NCBI GenBank assembly: GCA_964504345.1
Contig: CAZDDX010000003.1
Span: forward strand, 143,329-207,328
Source of the DNA: CAMDTE01 sp964504345
Lineage (GTDB): Bacteria; Bacteroidota; Bacteroidia; Flavobacteriales; Schleiferiaceae
DNA: 64,000 nucleotides
Direction: 5' to 3'
The notes under the pieces were generated by a model, which saw only the letters and a list, made by a program, of their open reading frames with translations, made no database searches and was not told the DNA's origin. Both the position numbers and the translations under genes were made by a program. Position 1 is the first letter of the stretch, and each line of letters starts with the position of its first letter. Of this stretch, positions 9,901 to 21,100 are shown piece after piece.

Positions 9901-11827
9901 GGTTCAAGACAACACGGCTCCTGTGATCACTTCGAATGCCGCTGTGTCTGTTTACTTGAATGCTTCAGGCACGGCCAGCGTTGCAGCTGCCGCTTTGGGC
10001 ACAGCAACGGACAACTGTACATCTGCGGCTGGTTTGGTAACTTCATTGAGCAAGTCAACCTTCAATTGTGCAGATCGCGGTGTTGAGCCTGTGGTCATGA
10101 CTGTTACGGATGCGGCTGGTAATTCTGCCACCAGAACCTTTAACGTGACGGTGATGGATACCATCAAGCCAACCTTGACTTCTGTGGCCACATTGAGTGC
10201 TCCTCTTAATGCTCAAGGTGTTGCGGTGGTTTCTTTGAGCCAGTTGAACATCAGTTCTGCCGACAACTGCGGTAGTGTCACAGTTAACACATCTTCCTTG
10301 CAGTTCGGTTGCTCCAACTTGGGCGCCAATACCATTCAGATTGTTGCTAAAGACGGATCGGGCAACACCCGTACCCGCAACGTAGCAGTGACTGTGACGG
10401 ATGCGATTGCACCTTCATTAAGTGTAACTGCATCACCTGTAGTGTTGGCATTGAATGCTTCCGGTCAAGCAACGTTGACCTCTGCAGCTTTGGTGAACAG
10501 CGTATCTGACAACTGCTCTGCTGCACCAACTGTGACTTTGAGCAAGACGGCATTCACCTGCGCCGACAAGGGCAACAACACCGTAACGGTTACGGCTACA
10601 GACGCAGCCGGTAACGTTACCACCAAAACGGCTACCGTAGTCGTGATGGATTTGACTGCTCCGGTTGTAACTCCTGCTGCAGCTCCTGCAACGGTTACCT
10701 TGAATGCTTCAGGTCAAGGCTCTGTTACCTTGGCTCAACTGGGTTCTGCGACGGACAACTGCTCCGGTGTGACCTTGGTTGCTTCCAAGTTGCAGTTTAC
10801 CTGCGCCGAAGTAGGAAGCCAGGTTGTTGTTTTGACGGCCACGGATGCATCCGGTAACGTAACTACAGCAACCAAAACGGTAACTGTTGTTGACAACAGC
10901 GCTCCTGTTTTGGGCACTACTCCGTCCAACGTAACGGTTGGTAACTGCGCTAGCCAAGTGAATTACAGCTACACCGTTACCGATAACTGCGGATTTACGG
11001 TGAAGCGTACAGCTGGTTTGCCAAGCGGATCTACCTTCCCATTGGGTGCTACGGTAGTAACCCATGAGTTTAAGGACGGTGCCGGCAACGTTACTTCGCA
11101 CAGCTTTACGGTAACCGTAGTAAATGCTGCTCCGACCGTTCCGACAGTTCCGAACTTGTGCCCCAACGATGCTCCTGTTTCTTTGGGCAGCATCCAAGGA
11201 ATGGTAATCACCGGTCCTGGTGTTTCCAATGGCATGTTCAATCCTGCTTTGGCCAATGCCGGCAACAACGTTTTGAACTACACGTTTACGGCGAGCAACG
11301 GTTGTATCTACACAGGTGTTATCAATGCTTTTGTGAATGCAGCCCCAGCACAACCTACAGTTAGCTTGTTGCCCGGTGGTTTGTTGGATGCAAATACCAT
11401 CGCAACTTCCTACCAGTGGTTCTACAACGGAACGGCAATCGCAACAGGTGTTAACAAGATTCAGCCGGTAGTAGGCTTGGGTCGCTACCAAGTTGAGGTA
11501 ACCAATACCTTGGGTTGCTCTGCAGCTTCTGCTGAAGTAAACTACAACGGATCTTCTTTGGGCGCTGACGAATTGTCTACTTTGGACCTTCGTGTGTACC
11601 CGGTTCCAGCTACGGATTTTGTGAAAGTGGTTGGATTGAGCAGCAACAACTTGGCAGGTCTTCAAGTGTACACGTTGAGTGGACAAGCTTTGACCGTACC
11701 GGTTGTAGCCGACCAGTCCAACGAAATTCAACTGAATACCTCTTCTTTGCCAAGCGGTTTGTACTTGGCACGCCTGACCAGCACGGAAGGTGAAACGCGT
11801 GTTGTGCGTTTTGAGATCGTGAAGTAA
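3983..11827 (+). CDS. Giant secreted multidomain adhesin-like protein with T9SS type A sorting domain
   Basis: A 2614-aa exported protein. The start is the ATG at 3983 (MKQVTNLFRTWIAAIVAVLA), giving a signal peptide cut near residue 25; a TTG two codons earlier is less likely. In order: a jelly-roll-like N-terminal region; a right-handed beta-helix-like region (about 340-655, repeated N-x-V/I patterns); fibronectin type III modules opening with CKRP; a choice-of-anchor-J-like and a MAM-like domain (about 1310-1500, ending LAIDDVRVYDGC); four SprB-type repeats with GTYxxxVxDxxGC endings (about 1500-1812); six Cys-paired repeats plus one HYR-like repeat (about 1812-2380), each opening DxxAP; and a T9SS type A tail (LRVYPVPATDFVKV to the end). 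A cell-surface or secreted adhesin/matrix role is inferred. The beta-helix half looks more A+T-rich than the repeat half. A strong terminator follows. Confidence 0.88.
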   Translation: MKQVTNLFRTWIAAIVAVLAFPAVAQTVYTVGSGAGTNGNVPIMGNYDYSYAQSIYTPAELQIPAGTQLTKIAFLPKSTITTADWNSKYKDWVIYLTNTSTSSFTSATSWLPISQFTQVFNGVVSPGVNNQWLEITFSTPFTYTGGNLVVAVDENTLGWGTTPLWASFSGATGSSIYYRVDGTNIDPISPPAATSLQPDKPQVKLTALSPSICAGTPASSTLSSPTGVVCAGSSFQIFGGGIAESGFQYSWESSNSATGPWTAETPTTYNANFTLTSGSKYYRRITTCSNSSSSTPSTPVLVNTSVPLNGAYTVGGSGADFQTVSSAIAVMTSCGMTGDVTLNVNPGSYNGSVDISGYSNPSNFRLTIQPNPSNSGVVEFSSDLSTGFVFQLNARNNVVLRGLRITATGTTSGSLIRYAGLNTNIQIENCQLIGNTTSTNGIFPSSTLSTATDRLVSYIKNNQISNVAQGIYLHMSTGQTFRLAQNNITALNIGVNAFSRSTNPTIRIDSNTVVATGAASSSSGWGVSIQGTTTVFNSRVLVRNNTIRGNWQAFTLTYSIATSAAPSEIVNNVITDFDNTTSSSTQSRGLYCLVIGNVNIYHNSVLITAGSATTGRAVYINGGTTPASSTQIGVNFANNVAVNRGPGRVMSIESTAHPTFSTLNNNTYWGLGAVTTQFTYGGDKTSFATYVSSFAGGREGVSTNADPEYNSNTDLTPQGIAVSNNASPVGVLTDLTGAARSQTPDRGAYEFIYYPCKRPSNIQLIGRGVSSLDLAWTTLNPSKLGTVFRYRKQGVQNWTRQVIFGSASSARIAGLAANSTYEVFLYELCSATDSSLLTVSAINGTTLCSYSTVLPIAQNFEGTTPISGCTVAYPGSLTTGWSVQGPSTASGPTVASEGTKYAYLVPTSPIVSNPYNLELQGRALPTAPKQLVFDYWVGAGNRPFGGATASTSSLVTPYGMSYMDARQQYMIRADELQRMLGANSGIINSISFDVTSLPTCTGCNNVFNGFTISAATTTSVDMAAPIPSSAFTTVFAPSNGVTITSTGWNTHTFTTPFVWDGVSNVVFQVCFDNAAFGTNGGVNTTSTSWSSVYYAYIDGATTSGCSLAYASISNKGTTTTRPNMRFGFTPGQAVTPLFSSPLKLQSSTDDGLTWSDEFSVNLPTISLDSWNTAEVNLSNFANGNVRLRFVGVSAGSTSTNPKMGLAIDRITTEEFNACKRPGSLGLANVTIPVKSRSISLSWTQGASAETAWELEYGAVGHVPGSGTIIPTTSRTNVVVSGLNPSTTYEFYVRAICSSTSTSAWVGPFSRTTGCQSQVSNIAESFESAPWSFTASPKTISPCWTASPRSTNTFTYGWEIWSGPTGTSFSTGPSSAATGNNYMYVESSGGSTGQMAYLFLPEYTFVNQVYPKFSLKYHMYGATMGTMYPQVSIDGGETWINLDTLSGQQQTSNGAAWNTLDMSLRAYANTPSVFLRIAYAKGTSTSGDLAIDDVRVYDGCTVNLASSVVQNVNCHNESNGEITLVATGANGLAEFATGSTGPWGSVMSYENLVAGSYTYRVRDAFGCLNTQTFTVTQPAVLASTATTVAADCFGANTASLNATFTGGTAPYTYEWTSAADASFDETTEDLTSIVAGQYTVHLTDANGCEFTQNYTVGQAPQIVTTTVTSSTVSCTSVDGAATIAVVGGTGAKAISWNTPTPQTGVTITGLPPGLYTATITDANNCVVTFDQRINASDSVGSQVVSSTNVTCLGQANGQATITHVGGEAPYQYRWNTNPIQTTATATNLPAGTYVGRVIDNKGCFSVRTVVIGIADAIAPVLVTKSATIALDNSGTATLSANDVILSATDNCGIVSTSLSKTSFTCADKGANTVNVTVVDGKGNATTVAAQVQVVDLIAPALNTSTSPMVLTLGANGTVAFNASSAVNAVTDNCGAVTVSAPTVTYACGQIGLQSVNITATDASGNTTTGTVYVLVQDNTAPVITSNAAVSVYLNASGTASVAAAALGTATDNCTSAAGLVTSLSKSTFNCADRGVEPVVMTVTDAAGNSATRTFNVTVMDTIKPTLTSVATLSAPLNAQGVAVVSLSQLNISSADNCGSVTVNTSSLQFGCSNLGANTIQIVAKDGSGNTRTRNVAVTVTDAIAPSLSVTASPVVLALNASGQATLTSAALVNSVSDNCSAAPTVTLSKTAFTCADKGNNTVTVTATDAAGNVTTKTATVVVMDLTAPVVTPAAAPATVTLNASGQGSVTLAQLGSATDNCSGVTLVASKLQFTCAEVGSQVVVLTATDASGNVTTATKTVTVVDNSAPVLGTTPSNVTVGNCASQVNYSYTVTDNCGFTVKRTAGLPSGSTFPLGATVVTHEFKDGAGNVTSHSFTVTVVNAAPTVPTVPNLCPNDAPVSLGSIQGMVITGPGVSNGMFNPALANAGNNVLNYTFTASNGCIYTGVINAFVNAAPAQPTVSLLPGGLLDANTIATSYQWFYNGTAIATGVNKIQPVVGLGRYQVEVTNTLGCSAASAEVNYNGSSLGADELSTLDLRVYPVPATDFVKVVGLSSNNLAGLQVYTLSGQALTVPVVADQSNEIQLNTSSLPSGLYLARLTSTEGETRVVRFEIVK

Positions 11828-11847
11828 TTAGGTTAGTCCTTATTTAT

Positions 11848-11879
11848 AAAGGGCCACCGCACTGCGGTGGCCCTTTTTT
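11848..11879 (+). terminator. Rho-independent terminator
   Basis: A 13-bp perfect stem (AAAGGGCCACCGC / GCGGTGGCCCTTT) with a 3-nt loop and a run of T. It lies 21 nt after the stop of the 2614-aa gene. The rest of the 365-nt gap (to 12192) is A+T-rich and shows only the next promoter. Confidence 0.92.
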
Positions 11880-12140
11880 CATGGCGAATAAGCCGATTTT
11901 TACTTGAATAAAGGAGTCTTCGGTGTTCCATTTTGATAAGGAGCAACTTGTCATTGACTGTTAAGAAACATTTTTAGCGAATAACCTAGGTCGTACTGAG
12001 GGAATCATTCCGTTGATGGAGCCGAAGATTTGGAGCAAATGCTTATGAATTAAGTACTTAGATATTGGTTTGTTCCGTTTTCAGCTTTCCGATCTTGAAG
12101 TTATCAACACTTTAGTAACATTTTTTTCTTGTTTCAGGTA

Positions 12141-12169
12141 TTGCGTATGTTAAAAATGCTCTACCTTTG
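12141..12169 (+). promoter_or_regulatory. Promoter of the 2984-aa repeat protein gene
   Basis: TTG at 12141-12143, an 18-nt spacer, and a perfect TACCTTTG box at 12162-12169. The ATG is at 12193, leaving a leader of roughly 20 nt. Confidence 0.7.
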
Positions 12170-12192
12170 CAACAATCCTAAATACCACAACC

Positions 12193-15100
12193 ATGAAGCG
12201 ACTCGTACTGTCGTTAGGTACATTTGTTATTGCAGCGCTAGGCCAGCTTTCTTTTGGCCAAACAACACTGCCGTGTACTACAGATGTAACGAAACCCAAG
12301 GTTTTTGTTGTTCAACCGAGCCTCGGTGGCTTTGGAGCTGGAACACAGGCAGATCCTTACAAACTACGCCTCACTGTTCCTCAAGGTTCAAGTGGCCAGG
12401 CGGTGGCTTATGTTTACGGTGACTCCGGTAACGTAGCTTATTTCACTCCGTCCAACTTAGCGGACGGTGTGGCCAAAGTTGTCATACCGGCGGCATCCAC
12501 GTACAGTGGAAACCCCTCCAATCCAGCGGGTACAAGTAACGTAGTCATCGCACATTCTCGCGATAACTGCGGTACCGTACGTTTGGGAGGAACACCGTCT
12601 CCTCAGGCCCCCTACACCTCAGTGAAGTATCCAAAGATGACCATCTCGCGTGGTGTCTTTACATGCGCTGATGTTCCTTTGGGCCCGATTCAGGTGTTTT
12701 ATTACTCCACGGATCAAGCCGTTAATGTGGATACAACTGCCCCGCGCTCTTTTTGGGTTCGGGTTTACGACATTTCGGCTCCTACCGCAATCGGTAAGAA
12801 CCAAACCATTGCTTTGGACGCAACGGGCAACTTGACCCTGACCCAAGCGCAAATCAACGGTTTCAATAACGGTTCGTTTAGCGACTGTTCTGCGAACTTG
12901 CAGTATTCTGTAAACCGCACTTCTTTTAACTGTTCCGATGTAGGTGCGCCTGTTGCACTCACGTTGACGGTTACGAATCCTTCGAACGGTCAATCAAGCA
13001 CGACCCAAGTTACTTTAACCGTAACAGACGTTACAGCTCCGGCAATCAACGTTAGTGCTATTCAGTCTGCACCATTCAATTTGGTTTTGGGTGCGAACGG
13101 AACGGGAACCGTCACTTTGGCGAATTTGGCTACGGTAAGCGATGCATGTACCGCTAACCCAACTACCACAGTTACTCCTTCCTCGTTCAGCTGCGCACAC
13201 GTTGGCTTGCGAACGGTGACGATCACTTCTACGGATGCACGTGGCAACAGTTCAACGGCTACGGCTTATGTAAACGTTATCGACGCGACCAATCCTACCA
13301 TCACTTGGAGCAATCCAGTCAACGGATCTCCCAATACCTACGAGGTTATCATGTCCGGCACTTACGGTGCGAACGGCACGGTCTCCTTGAACAGCGGTAC
13401 CTTCTTTACAGCAGCAGATGCTTGTGGTGCTCCTACCGTAGTCTACACACCGGCAACTCTTGCTTGCGCCAATGTTAATACCCCTGTTGCAGTAGCTTAT
13501 TCTGTTACCGATGTTAACGGCAATGTGATTACAGGTACTGTTAACTTGGTTTTGCGTGATCAGATCGTTCCTGTAGCCAATGCGGTTGCTACTTTGAGCC
13601 GCACGATCAGCACGGTTTCTGGTGCGAACCAAAACGGTCAAGGCGTGGCAGTCGTTACTCCCAACTTGGTGGAGAACGGTTCCACCGACAACTGTTCCGT
13701 ACAGACTCAACAACTTGCACTATCCGCTACGGGTCCTTGGGTGAGTTCTTTGTCTTTCAACTGCTCTCAGGTAGGTTCTCGTAACATTTTCTACCGCGTA
13801 CTGGATCAGTCCGGTAATGCGTCAACCCCGAAAACAGTTGCTCTGACCGTTACGGATGCCACGGCACCTGTGACCAACACCATCAACTACGTGTACATTC
13901 TGTACACCAACAACATGTTGAACGGTGAGATTTCTGTTCCTCCTGGAGCATTGGATCCCACCAGCTACGACAACTGCGCCATTGTTAGCAAAACAGTTAC
14001 TCCTCGTTACACCTTTACGTGTGCTGACGTTAACCAAACGTTTACGCTTACCGTAACGAACGTTGATGCCGCGGGTAACACAAGTTCCGGTACAGCACAA
14101 GTGCGAGTAGTTGACGTTACGCAACCAGTCATCACGGTGACCAACCAGAATGCAACTTTGGGAGCAAACGGGACGGTAAACATTTTGACGAGTGCTGCTG
14201 TTACGGCTACCGATGAGTGTGGTATCGATTCTTTGTGGTTGAGCAAGACCTTGTTCACCTGCGCTGATTTGGGTGTTAATACCATCAACGCTTTTGCGCG
14301 TGACAACAGCGGTTTGACTCGAACTACACAATTGACCGTAACCATCACCGATCAATTGGCTCCTACTTTGAATTTGGTTGCTTCTCCAATCACGAAGCAG
14401 GTAGGTGCGAATGGTACGGCTTCCATTGCTTTGTCTGATGTCTTCGTTTCTTCTACAGACAACTGTACTGCTCAGCCAGTCATTACCTACAGCCCTACAA
14501 CTATTTCTTGTGCGAACGGTACCAGTGCAGTTGTTACAGTAACCGCTCGCGATGCTAGCAACAACACAACAACGGGAACGGTTACCGTAAACATTGTAGA
14601 TGCTATCGCGCCTACTTTGACAGCGATTTCTTCCCCGCCGACCGTTGCGTTGGGCGTTAATGGAACTGCATCGATTACGGCGAGCTCGTTAGTAGCTACT
14701 TTATCTGACAATTGCGGTACGCCCACCTTGACAGCTTCACAAACGCAATTTACTTGCGCTGACAAGGGTGTTAAAACAATTACTCTGACTGCTACGGACG
14801 CAAGTGGTAATTCAACCACGGTTACGCGTACTGTGAATGTTGTAGATATTTCTGCTCCTGTTGTAACAACCGTTGCGGGTACGGTAACTCGTGCATTGAA
14901 TGCTAGTGGCTCCTACACCATTCAACAAAATGATGTTGTAGCAAGCGCTACCGATAACTGCGGTGTTACATCTGTGACTTGGTCTCCTTTGACTTTGAAT
15001 TGTAATGATATTGCTACTCCGCGTACAATTACGATTGTTGTTAAAGATGCTGAAAACAACACGACAACGGTTACGAAAGCGATTAGTGTTATTGATAACA

Positions 15101-18100
15101 TAAATCCGGTGTTGACGTTGAACCGCGCCAACGGTGATACGATCCGTTTGGACAGCAATGGAGTACGTCGTGTGGCCATCAACACCGGGTCCTCCAATCA
15201 AGCCCCTTCGGGCATCGACTACATCGCTTCAGTTACCGACAACTGTGGTCCTGTAACCAACGCCTTGTACGTTGATGGAGTGCTGGCTGCTAATGGTTTT
15301 CGTGATCTTACCTGCTTGGATGTAAGCCGTCTGTTCCGGACGCTTCCGTCCAACCCCAACGGTTTGCGTCAGTTTACGGTAGTGTCTACAGATGCCTACG
15401 GCAACTCGGACTCGAAGTCGTTGAGCTTGTTTGTCGTGGATCTTTGGGCACCGAAGGTTTTCCCGAAGAACACCATTTACTACCTCCCACAAAGTGGCAC
15501 GGGTACGGCATCCATCACTGTGAATGCTAACGTTTACAATGCTTCTACGAACCCTTACGGTTTGGACAGCGCATCTTCAGATCCTTGTAACATTCAAGAA
15601 TCTGTTGGTCTGACTCGTGGTTTGTTGGATTCTGCAACGCAAATTACCCCGACGGCTTCACGCACTTACGATTGCGGTGATTTGGGTGATAATTTCTACT
15701 TCTTGAAGATTACCGACGTGAACTTGAACAGCGCCGCTGTAGGAGCACGTGTGACGGTAATGGACACCATCCGTCCTCGCTTGCCTTTGAACGCTATTGC
15801 TGCTGAGGACACGGTTTTTGTGAACGCTGCTGGTAATGCCACCTACGCCCCAAGTGTTCGCTCTTGGATTAAGCGCAATGTTTTGGACAACATCTCTGAT
15901 TGTGGTTTAACCTTCAGTGCTAGCCGCACCGCATTTACTTGCAATGATGTCAAGTACACTTTGGACGGTAATGGTTTCTCCCAATATGATGTTGCAAACA
16001 GCGTATACTCCGTTGGCGTAACCGTTACGGACGTTGCCGGTAACGCTCGTATCTTCAACGTACCTGTACGTGTTATGGATCGCATCCGTCCTACTTTGGT
16101 TCGCGACACGTTCTACGTAAGCTTGAACAACGGTATTGCTACGGTAACGGCTGCTCAGGTTCTAGTTACGGGCTACGGAACTCCTGGAACTCCTGGATAC
16201 TCTGCTCCGGTTGCTTCTGACAATTGTGGTTTGGATATTTTGACCGCTGCTATTTCTCGTGAGGTATTCTTCTGCGAAAACGTAGGGGTCAATGCCATGA
16301 CGGCCACGATCAAAGACAAGAGCGGTAACTTCAGCTTCTTGAACTTTACGGTTGTCGTTTCCGACAACGTTAAGCCAGTTGCGGCTACCACTGCTTCTTC
16401 CTACATCGTAAACTTGGGTGCTACGGGTTCTTTCTTGTTGCGTGGACGCAGCGACGGTGGTTCTACAGCAACCAGCACGCACAATCCGACCTTTGCTTCT
16501 TGGTTGACTCCTTCTACGGATGATTGCGGTCGTCTCGATTACACAGCTCAGCTTCCTGCTTTGACTTGTGATTCGGTTGGTAAGACCTTCAATTTGAAGT
16601 TGTACGTTGCAGACCGCAACTTCCCAACGACCAATAAGGATACTGTAACGGTTTCTGTAACAGTTCGCGATTTGATTGCGCCTACTATTTCTGGCCCGAT
16701 CAACCCTGTTGCGTTGTCTTTGGGTGCGAATGGAACAGCAGTTGTAAACTTGTCTCAATTCAACTCTCGCGTTTCTGACAACTGTTCTTTTGTTTTGTCC
16801 AACAAGCGCAACCCTTATACTTGTGCTCAACGCGGATCCAACTGGGATACGTTGATTGCGACGGACGCCTTCGGTAACAAGGCTCGTTTGCCTTTCCAAG
16901 TAAATGTAGTAGACGCCGTTGACCCAACGGTTGTTGTGAAATCTGCTCCAACTCGCATCTATTTGGGTGCTGATGGTTTGGCGCGCATTCGTTTCAACGC
17001 AACCAGCGGAGCTCCTTCCAACTTGGTATGGCAGTACGTTGATTCTGCAACCACCGACAACTGTTCGTTTACGGGTACGATCACTTCTCGTGATTTGTTC
17101 AACTGTACCGACGCCAATACGGTAATCCCGGTCACTGGTTTTGTTACCGATGCTAGCGGAAACCAAGTTCCTTTTGCCACTTCGGTTCGTGTTGTTGATA
17201 CAGTAGCCCCTCGTTTTGCCACGGTTCAAACGGCTCCGATCACAGTTATCGCTCCGGAAAACGATTGTATGCAGTTGGTAACTTGGGCTGCTCCTACTTT
17301 CAGCAGCGCTGATCAGAACTGTCCTAATGTTCCCACGGTGACCTACTTTATGGACGGTAATCCTGTAGCGACCAATTTGATGTTGGTACCGGTTGGCGTA
17401 CACCAGTTAGTGACTACTGCAACCGACCAGTGGGGTAATAAGCGTAGTGCAGCGGCTGTTGTTACGGTCCTCGACACCACTAAGCCTACTGCGGTCCTCA
17501 AGCCTATGGCTATGGTTTATGTGAATGCCGGCGGTAACGTTAATGTTACTTCAACCGACGTATTGCAAGCCATCAACGAAAACTGCGAAGTTGATACCGT
17601 AATTGTTAGCCCGAACACTTTCTCTTGTGCTCAGTTGGGCTTGCGCTCTGTGACTGTGACTGTATTAGACGTTAACGGTCTGTCCAATACCTACACCACT
17701 AGTGTAACCGTTGTCGACAACACGGCGCCTACCATCAACTTGGTGAGCACCACTCCTACAGTAGCTCTTGGTGCTACTGGTACTGCCTCAATCACTTTGG
17801 CTACGTTGGTCACTTCTGTTACGGATAATTGCACCAACCCGGTAAGCAACGTAACCTTGAGCAAGTCAGCATTTACTTGCACGGACAAAGGTGTAGTATC
17901 CATTGTGATCACTGCAACCGACGGTCAGGGCAATACTACAGTTGTTTCGAAAGAAGTAAATGTGGTAGATGCAGTAGCACCTGTATTGACCACGAAGCCT
18001 GCTACACTATACTTGAATGCCTCAGGTCAGGCACAATTGGTTTCTTCCGCAGTAGTGAACGCATTGTCTACTTCCGACAACTGCGATCAGAATTTGACCT

Positions 18101-21100
18101 ACACGCTTTCCAAGTCTGTATTCAGCTGCGCTGATCGCGGTGTGAACAGCGTGAGCGTTACGGCTACGGACGACGATGGCAATGCTACTACTTTGGCTGC
18201 TGCTGTAACGGTTTTGGATACGGTTAAACCATCCTTGACTTTGGCAAGCGCAACGCGTACTGTAACATTGGGTGCTAATGGTTTGGCGTCTATTTCTGCC
18301 AACTCGTTGATCTCCAACATGGCGGACAACTGCGGAATTGCTTCGGTAATCTTGAGCGATTCAACGTTCAACTGCGCTAATGTTGCCGCTCCTCAAGTGG
18401 TGAATGTGAGTGTTGTAGACTTTGCTGGTAATGTTCGGACACGCCAGGTTACGGTTACTGTAGTAGATCCTATTGCTCCAGTAATTACGGTTAAGTCTTC
18501 TGTAGCTCCGAAGAATTTGGATGCAAACGGTATCGCTTTGATCAGCTTGACTGATGTTGTACAAGACATCACGGACAACTGCACACCAAGCAACTTGATT
18601 GCGGTTACTTATTCTCCTGTAAGTGTTAATTGCTCACAGGTAGGTAGTGTTACGGTTACGATCAATGCTGTGGACGCTTCTGGAAACGCGACCACTGCAA
18701 CGAAGGTGATTGAAGTTCGCGACCAATTGGCTCCGGCCTTGGTTACGAAGACCTACACTTTGGCATTGAATGCCTTTGGCAACGGTCAGATCACTTCAAC
18801 CAACGTGATCAACACCCTTACGGACAACTGCGGCACTCCTACGGTTTCCTTGAGCAAGACCAACTTTGACTGCACGAATCTGGGTGTTAATTCAGTAGTG
18901 GTAACTGCGGTGGATGCAAACGGAAATTCCGTTTCTTCTACTGCTGCTGTAACGGTTGTTGACAATACAGCTCCTGTATTGACCACACCTTCTACTCCTG
19001 TAGTGGTTACTTTGAGTGCAGCTGGTACTGCTACTTTGGCCCAAAATGCTGTTGTAGTGAGCACCTCGGATAACTGTTCGCCTGTAACGGTGGTTTACTC
19101 ACCTTCGGTGTTCAACTGCACGAATGTTGGAAACAATACGGTCACTGTTACTGCAACGGACGCGTCTAACAACGTGACAACTGCAAACGTTTCCGTAACG
19201 GTTCAGGACGTAACGGCTCCGGTTATCAACGTGGTATCTACGGCAGTAACCAAGCAGCTTTCTGCTACCGGTAGCGTGAACATTCTTTTGTCCGACGTTA
19301 TGACTTCGGTTACGGACAACTGTACTGCTTCTAGTGCAATCACTGTTACGTACACTCCTTCTGTAGTTAACTGCAACGGTAAGGGCAACGTACCCGTGAC
19401 GATCACGGCTACGGACGCCAGCGGCAACACCGCAACGACGGTTAAGAATGTATTGGTTGTTGACGTAATCAACCCAACGATTTCTTTGACCAGCACCACG
19501 TTGAGCTTGCCATTGAATGCTGCAGGTAATGCCTCCATCCCAGTTGGCTTTGCAACTGCAACGGACAACTGCGGCGCACCTTCTTTGACCTTCAGTAAGT
19601 CTACTTTTGACTGTGCTAACCTCGGCGTGAACAACGTTACGGTGACTGCGGTAGACGGAAGTGGCAATACTGCAACGGCTCAGATCACGGTTACGGTTGT
19701 GGACAATACTGCCCCTGCCTTGACTCTGGTGAGCGGTCCAATCAACGTAGCGTTGAGCGCTACCGGTACTGCTACGGTTAATGCTGCCGGTTTGGTTGCT
19801 AATGCAACAGACAATTGCGCTGTATCAACCATCACAGTTTCACCTAATACATTCTCTTGTGCAAACATTGGTGCCAATACGGTAACGGTTACTGCAACGG
19901 ACGCCAGCGGCAATGCTACTGCGCAAACCATTCAAGTGAATGTTGTTGATAACCTAGCACCAGTAGTAACTACTGTAGCGACTGTACCAAACATCGTATT
20001 GGGTGCAAACGGAACAGCTTCAATTACTGCTGCTGCAGTTGTTAGCTCGGTAGTTGATAACTGTACAACTACCCCGAACGTAGTGATCACTCCGAACGTA
20101 TTTACTTGTGCGGATTTGGGTCAGGTTTCTGTGACCATATTCGCCAGCGATGCTGCCGGTAACATCTCTACAACGACGAAAGTAGTAACGGTAGTAGACG
20201 CTACTGCTCCGGTATTGGTTAGTGCTCCGCAGACTGTGACTTTGGCTGCTTGTAATGCTACCTTCACCTATGCTTATCAGGTAACGGACAACTGTGGTTA
20301 CACGGCAACCATGACCGCTGGTTATGCAAGTGGCTCTCTGTTCCCTGTTGGAACTACTGCAGTTACTTGGCAGTTTGCAGACCAGTCCGGCAACGTAACC
20401 ACACATACGTTCAACGTGACGGTGTTGCCTTTGGGAACTTACACTTTGCCTTCTGTGAATCAAGTTTGCGCGGACAACGGTCCTGTTAATTTGACGAACG
20501 GTCAAACCGGCTTGGTCTTCACAGGCGCTGGTGTAACTGATGCAGGTGCGACTTTCCGTCCCTCTTTGGTAGCCCCTGGTACCTACACATTGAACTTTGT
20601 GTACACTGATGCCAATTCGTGCACGCAGACTGGAACTTTCACCATCACGGTAGTTCCTGCTCAAGCTAAGCCTTCTATTGTTCAGGTGGGTGCAACCACA
20701 ATTGAATCCAGCTTGAACGGTGCAGCTTACTTGTGGTTCAAGAATGGTGCTCCGATCGCAGGTGCTGTGAACAAACAGTACACCTTCACGAGCGGTGGTA
20801 ACTACGAAGTGCGTGTTACCAACTTGTACGGTTGCAGTGCGAAATCTAATGGTTTCGTAGTCTCTGCGAACGGCTTGTCGAACGATGAGATCATCAAGTC
20901 AGTGAGCTTGTTCCCGAATCCTACTGCTTCAGTAGTAACTGTAGCAACGAGCTTCGAGGTTCCTGAGCCGATGAACATCACTGTAGTAGACATGCGCGGT
21001 GCGGTTATCTACACTGCAACCATGGAGCGTGGTTCCTTGTCACACACCATTGACATGAACGCATGGCCAGCTGCTACTTATCAGGTGATTCTCTCCAACA

